From IMG/VR virus record IMGVR_UViG_3300044213_000107, positions 1 through 64,000 of that record: a stretch of 64,000 nt of DNA. One strand, 5' to 3'. The notes below the pieces were generated by a model that worked only from the letters and a program-made list of their open reading frames with translations, was not told the origin of the DNA and did no database searches. This stretch comes from a virus. Below are positions 24,362 through 33,159 of this stretch, one piece after another. The translations under genes and the position numbers were made by a program. Numbering within the stretch: position 1 is the first letter of the stretch; each line of letters begins with the position of its first letter.

Positions 24362-26254
24362 TTACTTTTTTGTGTACTGCTTACGCAATAGTACCTTAAT
24401 AAGATTTTGAACCCTAGGATCAGTAGGTGGCAACATAGTCTTTTCAACGTGCCAATAACCTAGAGTTTTATCTTCCCAGCTGCCAAATTTGACAATTTTG
24501 TTGACTCCTGGGCCAAACTGTGCCTGTGCCATAGCACCCAGAGATTTGACAGAATCTGGTACAAAAGTCATGGTGTAGAATTTATTGACATTTTGACCAT
24601 CAAGTTTAGCTCGAAATTCTTGATTTTGTACTCGAGATACTATGCGAGTTTTGGCCTGAGCATCGCCGGCCTGTATCGAAGAAGCCGTCAACTTGATACC
24701 ATTGTTTTCCAAACCTGCTTTGGCCACTTTGTCAACATCAGATCGACCAGTATACACACTGGCCGTGATCATGGGCGCACCCTTGGTACGCACAAAATCC
24801 AGCACTCGTTCTATGGCAGTGTTTTTTTGTATTTGATCAGTATCAGGGCCTTGCATTAACTTAGCCAACTTGGACTGATACTCTTGACGATAAGCAGCAG
24901 GATCGCTGGCTATGATCATGGCACGCACAAAACGTCCTATCACATTGTACACACCCTGAAAGTCCTGTAGATAGTTGCCACCAGCATGTCTAAAACTAAT
25001 ATACTTGCCGTTGTTGCTGATACTACTGGTATGGCTGCCAGTGGCATTGTTGGCTATGCTCTGCAACATTTTCAAATCTGTATCTTTATTGACTGCGTTC
25101 TTTACCAGGTGTCCCTGCGCACTGCGGGCATAGTCATTGTGCTCGCGACCAAAGTATTTGAGCACATATTGGTCGCCCAGAAATACTGCCAATTTTAACA
25201 AATCCAGTTTCTGCGGAATACTGACATTGATGTGTAGGCCAGTGGTTTTGTTGGTATACAGTCCCTGTTGCTGAGCCAAGGCATAGAAATTCTTGACAGC
25301 ATCTATGGCTTCGGCCACCGGCAAGGGCGGACTCACTATTTCGGCACTGGCATCTTCGTCTTTGTCAGCAGTCAAACTGCCGTCGGGCTCGATGTACCAG
25401 TTTTTTAAATTTTTGTCTTCTTGATGATAGCTGTCAAACACAGTGACCTTGCGTCCCATGACAGACTGTATTATGGGTTTGAGTGCATCGGCCGCTTTTC
25501 TATAGAGTCGGTCATCGTCATCATCGTAGTCATCATCGGCGTAATCTTTGAGATTTAATTCTGCCCATACTGCCGAAGGAGAGTATTGAAAAAATCGGCT
25601 GGTGTGACGGTCTATACCCATGCTAGCACCAGTCAACCATGACAAAAATCCATTCCAGCTTGATGAGTCATCAACGGTACGAACTATCTCTGATCCTACA
25701 GCAAATATTTTTGATTTGTTGTAGTCTGCATACACATATCGACCAAACAGTCTTGCGAATCGCATCTGATCCTGTAGGCTGGTACTGTCAAAGGAAAAAT
25801 CAGGTTTGCTGTCGCGCATCAGCTTTAGAGCTTTTTTGGCACATTTTTCTTTTACATCATCAGGCAGCTTGTTGTAGAGTTCTATGATTTTTGGCAGGTG
25901 GCCCGAATACCAGACTTGATAAGCCTCATTAGCAGTACGGAATCCGCGATAGGGTCTTTTGAATTTGAACAAGGAGTCAAACCATTTGGTAGAAAGTACC
26001 ACACCGTTTTCAAAAGTTGAGCCAACGTTGTTGTCCCAAACATTGGCATAGTACATGGCATCATCTGCTTGCTTGGCAGTGATCGTGGCATCATCTGATG
26101 TTTTTTGAAATACAGCCGGGGGCACATGCACTTCAAATTCAAATCCGATTAATACACCAGCACCCTGCCCTTGCTCAATGGCGTTAGCAAAAGCACTAGG
26201 ATTCATTGGTGCTTCAACAACGCTGCGTGATTCAATGATGTCTTTTATATACAT
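24362..26254 (-). CDS. amidoligase-family protein with capsid-targeting-like N-terminus
   Basis: 630 residues. Amidoligase (COOH-NH2 ligase) landmarks are GFEFEVHVPP (about 38-47), then EPDGSLTADKDEDASAEIVSPPLP (shown only to 20 residues: DGSL...AEIVSPPLP) and TGLHINVSIP. In that family these acidic and His residues bind ATP/Mg and substrate to form amide or isopeptide bonds. An internal acidic tract (YADDDYDDDDDRLY) and a long C-terminal region are extra. The N-terminus MYIKDIIESRSVVEAP resembles T4 capsid-targeting sequences with IIE and VVE cleavage-like sites, as in the next genes. Confidence 0.7.
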   Translation of the reverse strand: MYIKDIIESRSVVEAPMNPSAFANAIEQGQGAGVLIGFEFEVHVPPAVFQKTSDDATITAKQADDAMYYANVWDNNVGSTFENGVVLSTKWFDSLFKFKRPYRGFRTANEAYQVWYSGHLPKIIELYNKLPDDVKEKCAKKALKLMRDSKPDFSFDSTSLQDQMRFARLFGRYVYADYNKSKIFAVGSEIVRTVDDSSSWNGFLSWLTGASMGIDRHTSRFFQYSPSAVWAELNLKDYADDDYDDDDDRLYRKAADALKPIIQSVMGRKVTVFDSYHQEDKNLKNWYIEPDGSLTADKDEDASAEIVSPPLPVAEAIDAVKNFYALAQQQGLYTNKTTGLHINVSIPQKLDLLKLAVFLGDQYVLKYFGREHNDYARSAQGHLVKNAVNKDTDLKMLQSIANNATGSHTSSISNNGKYISFRHAGGNYLQDFQGVYNVIGRFVRAMIIASDPAAYRQEYQSKLAKLMQGPDTDQIQKNTAIERVLDFVRTKGAPMITASVYTGRSDVDKVAKAGLENNGIKLTASSIQAGDAQAKTRIVSRVQNQEFRAKLDGQNVNKFYTMTFVPDSVKSLGAMAQAQFGPGVNKIVKFGSWEDKTLGYWHVEKTMLPPTDPRVQNLIKVLLRKQYTKK

Positions 26255-26259
26255 ATCAA

Positions 26260-26267
26260 TATTTATC
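26260..26267 (-). promoter_or_regulatory. late promoter box GATAAATA, stop-codon overlap and leaderless layout
   Basis: Its TAA (26263-26265) is the stop of the upstream deaminase fusion gene. The predicted +1 falls exactly on the A of the amidoligase ATG at 26254. Confidence 0.55.
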
Positions 26268-27795
26268 GTAAACTTAAAGCTTGATCTTGTTGGCTAGCAT
26301 ATGCTTTATGTAGTTTATCAATATAACCCAGGTTTCGTAATATTTTAAATGATAAGTTTTCTACGCCAAACTCGCCATGTTTGTCTAATCCCGATCTGCG
26401 CATTTGTTTTAACTTATATACAATTCGTATAATATCTTCGGGGTCGTTGGCTTGATTTACTGCAACATCTATTTGTTTCATTAGATCACGTGTTTTTGCA
26501 TTTATAGCACGATCATCAATTTGTGGGCGATCAAATTTGGGTTCCTTAATCCACTTTCCGTGTAATAAACTGTAAACACCGGCACTAACAGGAGGATTGT
26601 TAACATCCTCGACATACATTTCTACTTCATGTCCGTATATGGTAATATCATGTTCGGTATTCCAAATACGCTTTTTCGCAGAATAAAATTTTTCTGCTAG
26701 GTCATCACATTTTAAGTCTGCGTATTTGGTTACTACATGTACATCAAAATCACTGTATTTGGTATAGTTGTAGTTAGCCATACTTCCTGTTAATACTACA
26801 TCAATGACACGAAAATCTGGTATGTCTAAACTGTGTGTAAAAAATAGTGCAGTTTTTAATAACTGTAATTGCACCCGTGGATCAATGTCATTATCATGCC
26901 AGACCCGCGGATTTAATGCATCGTGGTAAGCAACATTGTTCTGTACATAACTTTCAGCAACAATAGGTTTATTTTTATAATATTCTGGAAAGCGTCGCCC
27001 AAACTCTCTCATGATAATGCCGGCAACTGCATTAGCTTCATTTTCTTGATCACTGCCAGTTTCGCCGTCACTGTAGTTTAAATTGCCTGTTTGATCCTGG
27101 CGAAAGTGTGTCAACTCATGGCCCATGGTTCTTACAATGTCTAACGGATGACGATTCGCAATACCAAGAACCATTTCACTTTGATCTGCATCATAATAAC
27201 CGAATGTTGGTTGTCCACCTTGTGGCGGTATTTCTCGAACTAGCTTTATTCGAGGTACATGTGTAATACCAATTATCTCTGCGGCCATTGGCAAAAAGTC
27301 CTGCATCATAGCGATAAAATCGTCGTCGCTGGTTTCAAGAAACTCATTGGCAATAGACTGACAAATTTTTCTAATTTTAGGATTAGACGTTTCAACTTCG
27401 GCAAACTGTCGTTGCTCTCCGTGCTGTGTTGGATCCTTATATCCGCAGTAGACTTTTTTAACTGTGCTTTGATTTATTAAATCTGTACAACTTGATTGAT
27501 ATCTATCATCCATGTCTTGATTGCATGGACTTAGTGTTGTGACAATGATACTACCTTCGGGTATATCACCATACTTGTTTTGATAGTTGTCAATTGCTAC
27601 TCTTTCGGCATGCACACGTTGACCATCTGGTCCTGGAGAATTCACACCAACTGCAATACGATGGTCGGGATCTAATACACAGGCTGCAACTAATCCAAAG
27701 TCTTGTTGGCTTTTTTGTCCATTGATGACTGCCTGGCAAAGTTCAATCAATACCGAGTCTAAATGCTGATAGTTACTGACTTCATTGTCTTTCAT
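26263..27795 (-). CDS. RibD-like deaminase / zincin peptidase / nucleotidyltransferase fusion
   Basis: 510 residues from ATG 27795 (ATGA overlap with dps). Three domains are visible. (1) A zinc deaminase with VHAER and TTLSPC-11-C, the RibD-type spacing rather than PCxxC. (2) A metallopeptidase-like segment with TMGHELTHFRQD and a downstream Glu in ENEANAVAG. (3) A pol-beta-type nucleotidyltransferase with VLTGSMANYNYTKYSDFDVH, the GS and DxD residues, and HEVEMYVED. All catalytic residues are kept. I know of no standard enzyme with this order. Located in the capsid-cargo cassette but without a targeting-like N-terminus. Confidence 0.75.
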   Translation of the reverse strand: MKDNEVSNYQHLDSVLIELCQAVINGQKSQQDFGLVAACVLDPDHRIAVGVNSPGPDGQRVHAERVAIDNYQNKYGDIPEGSIIVTTLSPCNQDMDDRYQSSCTDLINQSTVKKVYCGYKDPTQHGEQRQFAEVETSNPKIRKICQSIANEFLETSDDDFIAMMQDFLPMAAEIIGITHVPRIKLVREIPPQGGQPTFGYYDADQSEMVLGIANRHPLDIVRTMGHELTHFRQDQTGNLNYSDGETGSDQENEANAVAGIIMREFGRRFPEYYKNKPIVAESYVQNNVAYHDALNPRVWHDNDIDPRVQLQLLKTALFFTHSLDIPDFRVIDVVLTGSMANYNYTKYSDFDVHVVTKYADLKCDDLAEKFYSAKKRIWNTEHDITIYGHEVEMYVEDVNNPPVSAGVYSLLHGKWIKEPKFDRPQIDDRAINAKTRDLMKQIDVAVNQANDPEDIIRIVYKLKQMRRSGLDKHGEFGVENLSFKILRNLGYIDKLHKAYASQQDQALSLR

Positions 27796-28226
27796 CTTAG
27801 GCTTGACTTTAACATCCACCCGTGTTTTTCATGTGCATCCATGCGTTCAGCAAGGAAGTTACTAAATCCATGTTTGCCTTCGGCTTCGGCTAAATCATAG
27901 ACTATTTTAAACATACCAATGGCTTTTTGATTGTCTTCAATAAGTTGATGTACCATGGCCATCTGTGGCGGTATTTCTGTTTCATCTTCGATTTGTGTTA
28001 GTACACTAAATCTAGTGTAGCTGGCCGGCACAAATGCTCCTAGACTGCGAATCTTTTCTGCAAAGTCGTCAATCGCATCATAAACTTCTTCGTAGATTTT
28101 ACCAAAAAGACCGTGATACTCATAGAAGTCAGCACCAGTTACATTCCAGTGATAGTTGTGTGCTTTTAGATAAAAGCTGAATTCTGTGGCAAATGCTATT
28201 TTTGCTGCTTTTTGTAGTTCATCCAT
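27792..28226 (-). CDS. dps: Dps-like ferritin
   Basis: 144 residues, slightly shorter than bacterial Dps. The ferroxidase centre is clear: KAHNYHWNVTG, then FYEYHGLFGKIYEEVYDAIDD (shown as two parts: FYEYHGLFGKIYEEVYD and DFAEKI), and a second helix pair ending EKHGWML. Dps dodecamers oxidise Fe(II) and bind DNA, protecting it from oxidative damage. The gene sits between the large cargo protein and the deaminase fusion with one- to four-base junctions, so it is made with the putative capsid cargo. Confidence 0.88.
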   Translation of the reverse strand: MDELQKAAKIAFATEFSFYLKAHNYHWNVTGADFYEYHGLFGKIYEEVYDAIDDFAEKIRSLGAFVPASYTRFSVLTQIEDETEIPPQMAMVHQLIEDNQKAIGMFKIVYDLAEAEGKHGFSNFLAERMDAHEKHGWMLKSSLR

Positions 28227-28228
28227 TG

Positions 28229-31207
28229 TTATACCTCATATCCTGCTTGACGCATTTCTAACAACATACTATCAAGTAAGGAATCATAATCTTCTTTAAT
28301 GTGTCCACCTACAGGACTGGTGCTGTCTACTGCCACCGGCATGTTGCTGTCTTCTGTTTGTCGAGCAGGTCTGCAATCAAGTATAGTAGCATTATGTCGT
28401 TCTGCCCAATCACGTGCGGCAGATTCACTGCTAAACACTCGTGTTGCTAATACACGTTGATCTCTACGATTATACACATAATAACGACATTCTACTGCGG
28501 TGTTTTCGGCCAAATGCCATGCCGCTTGGTCCGCATCATGATCTGGTCTTACTGCTTTATTTTTTTGTACTTCGGCAGCACCTAGTCCTAGTTTGGCTCG
28601 ACGCTTTTTTTCTGCCATTTGTGTTTCGTAGTCTTTTATGCCGTGATAAACTTCACCGTGTGGTGGTTGCAAAGGACGATCCTTTGACACTAGATTTTTA
28701 ACATCAGAGTAGTTTATTTTTGGTTTCTTTTTAGGACTTTGAAATCCGAAGATACTTTCTTGTTCAATGTCTTCGTGCCATTGATTGTTGCTGCCGGCCC
28801 AAGCATCTCCTTGATCGCTATGCCATTGGTTGTCAGCGCCTGTCCATGCATCTTCGTCTACACTTTGCTCACGAATAAAATCGTCATCGCCGTAGTGTAA
28901 TTCCCAAGGCTCAATAAAATCATCGTCATCACGTTGTCTTGGTGCTATACCAGTGCCATGACATACTCTGCAACTGGTATTATCAGTAAGTCCTTCGCCA
29001 GTGCCACGACATGTATAACACTCGTTATCAGCATCTTCTGGGCCTTCGGACACTTTTGCTACTGGTGGTTTTTGCTTGGCTATCTCTAATTCATTTGTTG
29101 TAACAACTTTAAATTGTGCGCCGCCACCGCGTGCCAATAGTGTTTTAATTTTATCTGCGGAACCATAGTTATCACCGGCAACTACAACAGTTCCATCGGG
29201 TTGGATTTGTTTTATAACTCTAGTAACAAAAGCATGATCTGTATTAGGATACTGTTTTTGCACTGCCGCTAGTCCACGTTGCAATGCTTGTGAGGCTTGT
29301 TGCATTTGTGGAGTTTGCTGACTATCTTCCGCCACACCTTGCTTACCTCCATGGACGGCATTTAATAATAATTGGTATAGTGCTTTTTTAGCAAGATCAA
29401 ATGATGGGAATACTTGTTTGTTTTTTGTACTTCTGTTTACGTAAATTTTGTATACATTACCTTGTTTTACTAAACGATATTCGTTTCCATTTATTGTTTT
29501 AAGGAATAATAACTTAATATGTGCGGATGGATCATCTGATATTGTAAACTCACCTTCCGCCAATTGTTTACCGGTCAAAGTTATAGTTTTATCCGGATTC
29601 ATTCTAATAATTCTGTCGTTTAATAAACTTGTATAAACATGACGTTGTGCAGGTGTAATACCATTTCTATCTATCTTAAAAGGCAGATTATGATTTTCTG
29701 CTGTTTCAATGGCCTTTATTAATAATATTTTACCATGTCCCAACCCTCTGACGTCGGAATGTATCATGGCATCATTCTCTACATCATTTGTTTCAGGGAA
29801 ATATTGATAGGCAAAAAATCCTGCTTCTCTACCGTCTACGGCCAGTTCAACTTCAAATGATGTTTCGTAGTTATCTCTTGAGAATATGTTAAAAGATGGT
29901 TGTGATTGTTCTGAGCCTTCCGCCACACCTTCTTTGTATGTAACAGGATCAGTTTGTTTTAAAAATTCGTCAGGATCAAAATCTTTTACACTATAGGATT
30001 CGATATAGTCTTTATAATTTGATAATTTTTTAATTATCTCGGGGGAATTGTTAATCCACATAGCACGAGGAACATCTAATACAGTATATTGTCCTTCTGA
30101 CATTAATTTTATATTGTTATAATGTTCAGGAATCCCTGGCATAAATGTAGTAAAATATTTTAATAAACTCATTAGTGATGTATAATTTTTATACAAAGGA
30201 TCTGTTTTGGAAGTAGTAGACATTGACACCGCGGTTGCAATAGCAGGCATTATTGGACCATTTGGGGCAATAACCTCATCGATTAATTGCTGACGCAAAT
30301 TCTCTTTAATTTTTGCATCTTCAGAATTAGTAGTATTTTGATTACTAGTATTATTTTTTGACGGGTTCACTGTAGATTTTTGTGATGCCGGTTCCGTAGG
30401 ATTGATATTATTTTGCCATGAACTTCTAGTATTTTTTTGTTGAAAATTATCTTTTGATTGAACATATTTTTTAATGTAATCGTATACGGCCTCTGCTCCA
30501 GAAAATGCTGCAGTCGCTATTCCTATACTTGCTAAATCGATACCTACTTTCTTTAAAAAATTTCTACGATTGTTATTAGGTGACTGGTTGGGTTGTGCTT
30601 TAGGCGGCTCTTGCGAAGCACGCTCTGCATTCACTGCGTCCAATATTTCTTTTTCGGTAATGTTGTACTTACGCATCAATGCCGATAATTGTCTTTTCAA
30701 TAAATCTGTTTCGTGCTGAGGTTTATTATGACTATTTTGTATTTCTTTATATAATTGAATACAACTATTTAACGCCCCATCTCTTGTACCAGCCTCCGCT
30801 ACACCTTGTAAACTCTTGCGAATAGCAGCAGAAGTTTTATCAATCTGCTTACCAGTGGCCCGCATTACATTGCCCATACGGTCTGTGGCTTGGCGGTGCT
30901 TGCCAGCAGCAGCAAGTTCGTCTGCAGACTTTCGAGCCTTTTGTTTATAACTAGACAATGTGTCTGAACTTAGTTCGTCAACTATTTCATCTTGGCTTTC
31001 ATCTGCAGGTCTTGTATAAACTTGTTGTACATTTTTTGGATCTTTATCAAGGATTACATTCGGCAATGGTGCATTTTTATCTTTTGCAAAATGCTGGCGC
31101 ATGTCTGCAACGCTAGGTGTTGGTTTAGGTGCAGGTTTTTTAGCAGGCTGAAAATGAAAAATTCCTTCTACAGATTTTTCTTTTTCAAATAAATCGCTGA
31201 TAAACAT
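28229..31207 (-). CDS. large modular protein with GVAEG sites (candidate capsid cargo polyprotein)
   Basis: 992 residues. The N-terminus MFISDLFEKEKS resembles that of T4 Alt, a packaged protein. GVAE sites occur near residues 135, 427 and 624, plus LAEG near 550. Modules between them: helical region; about 212 RRNFLKKVG before a hydrophobic helix; a GNAT-like domain at about 440-530 (DVRGLGHGKILLIKAIE); a segment after 624; a DnaJ-type zinc pair CYTCRGTG and CRVCHGTG near 730-752; two 13-aa DAW repeats; and a C-terminal domain with WHLAEN. In T4 the gp21 protease cuts after LxE/IxE, so the GVAE-G sites may be processed. Function inferred, not shown. Confidence 0.6.
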   Translation of the reverse strand: MFISDLFEKEKSVEGIFHFQPAKKPAPKPTPSVADMRQHFAKDKNAPLPNVILDKDPKNVQQVYTRPADESQDEIVDELSSDTLSSYKQKARKSADELAAAGKHRQATDRMGNVMRATGKQIDKTSAAIRKSLQGVAEAGTRDGALNSCIQLYKEIQNSHNKPQHETDLLKRQLSALMRKYNITEKEILDAVNAERASQEPPKAQPNQSPNNNRRNFLKKVGIDLASIGIATAAFSGAEAVYDYIKKYVQSKDNFQQKNTRSSWQNNINPTEPASQKSTVNPSKNNTSNQNTTNSEDAKIKENLRQQLIDEVIAPNGPIMPAIATAVSMSTTSKTDPLYKNYTSLMSLLKYFTTFMPGIPEHYNNIKLMSEGQYTVLDVPRAMWINNSPEIIKKLSNYKDYIESYSVKDFDPDEFLKQTDPVTYKEGVAEGSEQSQPSFNIFSRDNYETSFEVELAVDGREAGFFAYQYFPETNDVENDAMIHSDVRGLGHGKILLIKAIETAENHNLPFKIDRNGITPAQRHVYTSLLNDRIIRMNPDKTITLTGKQLAEGEFTISDDPSAHIKLLFLKTINGNEYRLVKQGNVYKIYVNRSTKNKQVFPSFDLAKKALYQLLLNAVHGGKQGVAEDSQQTPQMQQASQALQRGLAAVQKQYPNTDHAFVTRVIKQIQPDGTVVVAGDNYGSADKIKTLLARGGGAQFKVVTTNELEIAKQKPPVAKVSEGPEDADNECYTCRGTGEGLTDNTSCRVCHGTGIAPRQRDDDDFIEPWELHYGDDDFIREQSVDEDAWTGADNQWHSDQGDAWAGSNNQWHEDIEQESIFGFQSPKKKPKINYSDVKNLVSKDRPLQPPHGEVYHGIKDYETQMAEKKRRAKLGLGAAEVQKNKAVRPDHDADQAAWHLAENTAVECRYYVYNRRDQRVLATRVFSSESAARDWAERHNATILDCRPARQTEDSNMPVAVDSTSPVGGHIKEDYDSLLDSMLLEMRQAGYEV
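28769..28852 (-). repeat. tandem 13-aa DAW..NQWH repeat
   Basis: Two 39-base units (28814-28852 and 28769-28807) encode DAWTGADNQWHSD and DAWAGSNNQWHED, separated by two codons, inside the large modular protein. Confidence 0.75.
29324..29341 (-). repeat. GVAEG-site repeat, copy 4 (GVAED)
   Basis: Minus strand CAAGGTGTGGCGGAAGAT, encoding QGVAED at about residue 623 of the large protein. Near-identical to copies in two other genes. Confidence 0.7.
29914..29932 (-). repeat. GVAEG-site repeat, copy 3
   Basis: Minus strand GAAGGTGTGGCGGAAGGCT, encoding EGVAEG at about residue 426. Identical over 19 bases to copies 1 and 2 in other genes. Confidence 0.8.
30791..30808 (-). repeat. GVAEG-site repeat, copy 5 (GVAEA)
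   Basis: Minus strand CAAGGTGTAGCGGAGGCT, encoding QGVAEA at about residue 134; two silent or site changes relative to the main form. Confidence 0.65.
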
Positions 31208-32631
31208 TATTTCATTGCTCCTGCAGATTTAACCAAGTTTGCTAATTGTTGTCCTTGGGGACCTTGTAAAATTTTACCTAGTGCTGGCGCCATTTTACTT
31301 ATAGCAGCTTGATCAGCGGTGCTCATAGGTGCACCTGTTTCGGCTTTTTGTAATGCTGGTCCAGTTTTAGCTGGATCTACATCAACACCGGCAGTTTTTA
31401 GAACGCCAAGATTCTTTTGTTGTAATGCTTGTTGTTGTTGTAGTTTTGCAGCATCTTGAGGTTTGTTTGCACCACCAGCGGTTGTTTGTGCCATGGTTGT
31501 TTGTGCAGTGGGTGTGAGATCTTCTGCCATATCCTCATCCATGCTGCCTTTTAATAACCCTGCTTTTTCCATAGCTGCCGACGATTCGGGCCCTAACTTT
31601 TGTACACCACTAGCAACACCTTTAGCATTGATGGCAATATATGGAGCAGGTGTCCTTACCATTCCGTTGTTAGACACAATGTATGTGTTGTTTTGTGTAT
31701 CCAATACCGCTTTAACTGTTTGTCCAGCAAAAGGTACAGTAGTTAAAGTAAATCCATTGCCTAGATCTTGTTGTGCATGTGCACCTAGCGCACCCAATGC
31801 CATGGCCCCGCCAACAACTGCATCTTTCCAGCCTTCCGCCACACCTTCATTAGGCACACAGTTGTTTACACGCACACCACCTTTGATCTTTGTACCTTCT
31901 TTGTGCTTACCAGTCCAGCACTTGGGATCTAGGCGTGTTTTAATTTCGTTTACAGCTGCACCTGTGGGTACAGCACTTTCGCAATTCCACTTGCGTAGTG
32001 CTTTATTGATACGGCTATTTGGATCTCTCTTGGTCTTGGCTCCAGTACGATGTTTCTTCATACCTTTCATACGAGCACAAAAACTCTTACGACGCTTTGA
32101 GGCCTTTGAGCCTTTCTTTAACTTGCTGGGTTTGGTTGTGACTGCAGTTTGTAGTTTGCTACCAGGATGACTACGACGATAACTTGCTACACCTTTTTTA
32201 TTCAAGCCGCCATTTTTATTCTTACCTGATGACTTTTGCCAGGCTTCTGCTTCGGCTAATAATTCTTCATCATCACAGTCATCGAAATCTTCCCAGATTA
32301 GATCTGCGTCAACACCATTTTGTTCAGCAATTGACTCAATCATTTCTTCAATAATGTCAAACTGCGAATTTAACAATTGTTCTTCTACTAGTAGATCCGC
32401 CTGAAACTGTTGCCAAGCTTCACTGATTTCCCGATGAACATTTCGTTCTTTGCTGGTACGATCAAGTTCTGGTAGTACACTTTCGGCGGCACCAACAAGG
32501 CGACCTTTGAACGGATGTTGCTTACCACCAGTCTTGGCTTTTTCAGTTCCACGCACTTGATCGCCGGGTTTTTGTCCTACCGCTTGTCCGGCGAACTTAT
32601 CCATTGATTCTAATAGTTTACGCATGTCCAT
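31207..32631 (-). CDS. basic, Cys-containing structural-type protein with GVAEG site
   Basis: 474 residues from ATG 32631. The N-terminus MDMRKLLESMDKFAGQ fits a short capsid-targeting-like helix with an LLE site. Residues about 150-250 are a strongly basic domain (YRRSHPGSKLQTAV, KASKRRKSFCARMKGMKK, KRDPNSRINKALRKWNC) that I recall as a recurring phage domain and that could bind DNA. EGVAEG lies at 262-267, followed by a hydrophobic AVVGGAMALGALGAHA, a beta segment, and an Ala/Gln-rich C-terminus. Its TAA overlaps the next ATG. Likely a packaged or head-associated protein. Confidence 0.6.
   Translation of the reverse strand: MDMRKLLESMDKFAGQAVGQKPGDQVRGTEKAKTGGKQHPFKGRLVGAAESVLPELDRTSKERNVHREISEAWQQFQADLLVEEQLLNSQFDIIEEMIESIAEQNGVDADLIWEDFDDCDDEELLAEAEAWQKSSGKNKNGGLNKKGVASYRRSHPGSKLQTAVTTKPSKLKKGSKASKRRKSFCARMKGMKKHRTGAKTKRDPNSRINKALRKWNCESAVPTGAAVNEIKTRLDPKCWTGKHKEGTKIKGGVRVNNCVPNEGVAEGWKDAVVGGAMALGALGAHAQQDLGNGFTLTTVPFAGQTVKAVLDTQNNTYIVSNNGMVRTPAPYIAINAKGVASGVQKLGPESSAAMEKAGLLKGSMDEDMAEDLTPTAQTTMAQTTAGGANKPQDAAKLQQQQALQQKNLGVLKTAGVDVDPAKTGPALQKAETGAPMSTADQAAISKMAPALGKILQGPQGQQLANLVKSAGAMK
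31830..31848 (-). repeat. GVAEG-site repeat, copy 2
   Basis: GAAGGTGTGGCGGAAGGCT on the minus strand, encoding EGVAEG between the basic domain and the hydrophobic segment of the 31207-32631 protein. Confidence 0.8.
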
Positions 32632-32632
32632 A

Positions 32633-33130
32633 TTAATATACACCTTTTCCTACTTGCACCACCTGAGGTCTACGAATAACATTGCTGATCTTTTTTGGTT
32701 TTCCAGTTGGTGGTTTTCCACCTAATTCACCGACCACCGCACCAATGCTGGCTGCACCAGTTGCACCACCAGTTGCATCTTCTTTTAAGGAGCCTTCCGC
32801 CACACCTTCCTCTAACACAGCCGTTAATTGTTGTTGAGCTGACTCCATAGCAAACTCGGGCATGCCTTCGGCTTCTTGGCTTAATTGATCATACTCTAAA
32901 TATTCACGCACAGTTTTTAAATAGTCTGCAGCAATGCTGATCTTTTCACTGACCCATCCATCGAGCCCGTCTAGTTCTGATACTCGTTTTAATAGTTTGT
33001 GCAATTCAATTGCATCTTTTGCAGCGTGATAACATTCTTCACGAGCCATTTGTACTTCGTGGTCTTTGTGCATAGCATGTGCATCATCGCCGATAAATTC
33101 ATTTTCTACGATAAAATCTGTGGTTTTCAT
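32633..33130 (-). CDS. candidate capsid-targeted protein with GVAEG site, 165 aa
   Basis: The N-terminus MKTTDFIVENEF is strikingly like the T4 internal-protein targeting sequence MKTYQEFIAEA, including the FIVE/FIAE site. The middle is acidic and helical (HKLLKRVSELDGLDGWVSEK). EGVAEG at 108-113 separates it from a Gly/Ala-rich C-terminal part (GATGAASIGAVVGELGG) with a basic end. Overlaps nothing upstream and has SD AGGAT; a CTAAATAC box precedes it, so it may start the cassette's late transcript. Confidence 0.6.
   Translation of the reverse strand: MKTTDFIVENEFIGDDAHAMHKDHEVQMAREECYHAAKDAIELHKLLKRVSELDGLDGWVSEKISIAADYLKTVREYLEYDQLSQEAEGMPEFAMESAQQQLTAVLEEGVAEGSLKEDATGGATGAASIGAVVGELGGKPPTGKPKKISNVIRRPQVVQVGKGVY
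32791..32809 (-). repeat. GVAEG-site repeat, copy 1
   Basis: GAAGGTGTGGCGGAAGGCT on the minus strand, encoding EGVAEG at 108-113 of the 165-aa protein. Identical to copies 2 and 3. Confidence 0.8.
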
Positions 33131-33151
33131 GGTAATTATCCTGGGTATAGT

Positions 33152-33159
33152 GTATTTAG
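33152..33159 (-). promoter_or_regulatory. late-type box CTAAATAC
   Basis: On the minus strand, 21 bases before the ATG at 33130, with TATACC and AGGAT following. Directly abuts the TAA of the 33160-33426 gene. Confidence 0.4.

Noticed and set aside
31463-32170. 235-aa plus-strand open frame opposite the basic cargo gene
   Set aside because: It mirrors the codon pattern of the minus-strand gene, which has clear domains and a start with SD; the plus frame has no SD or plausible protein pattern.
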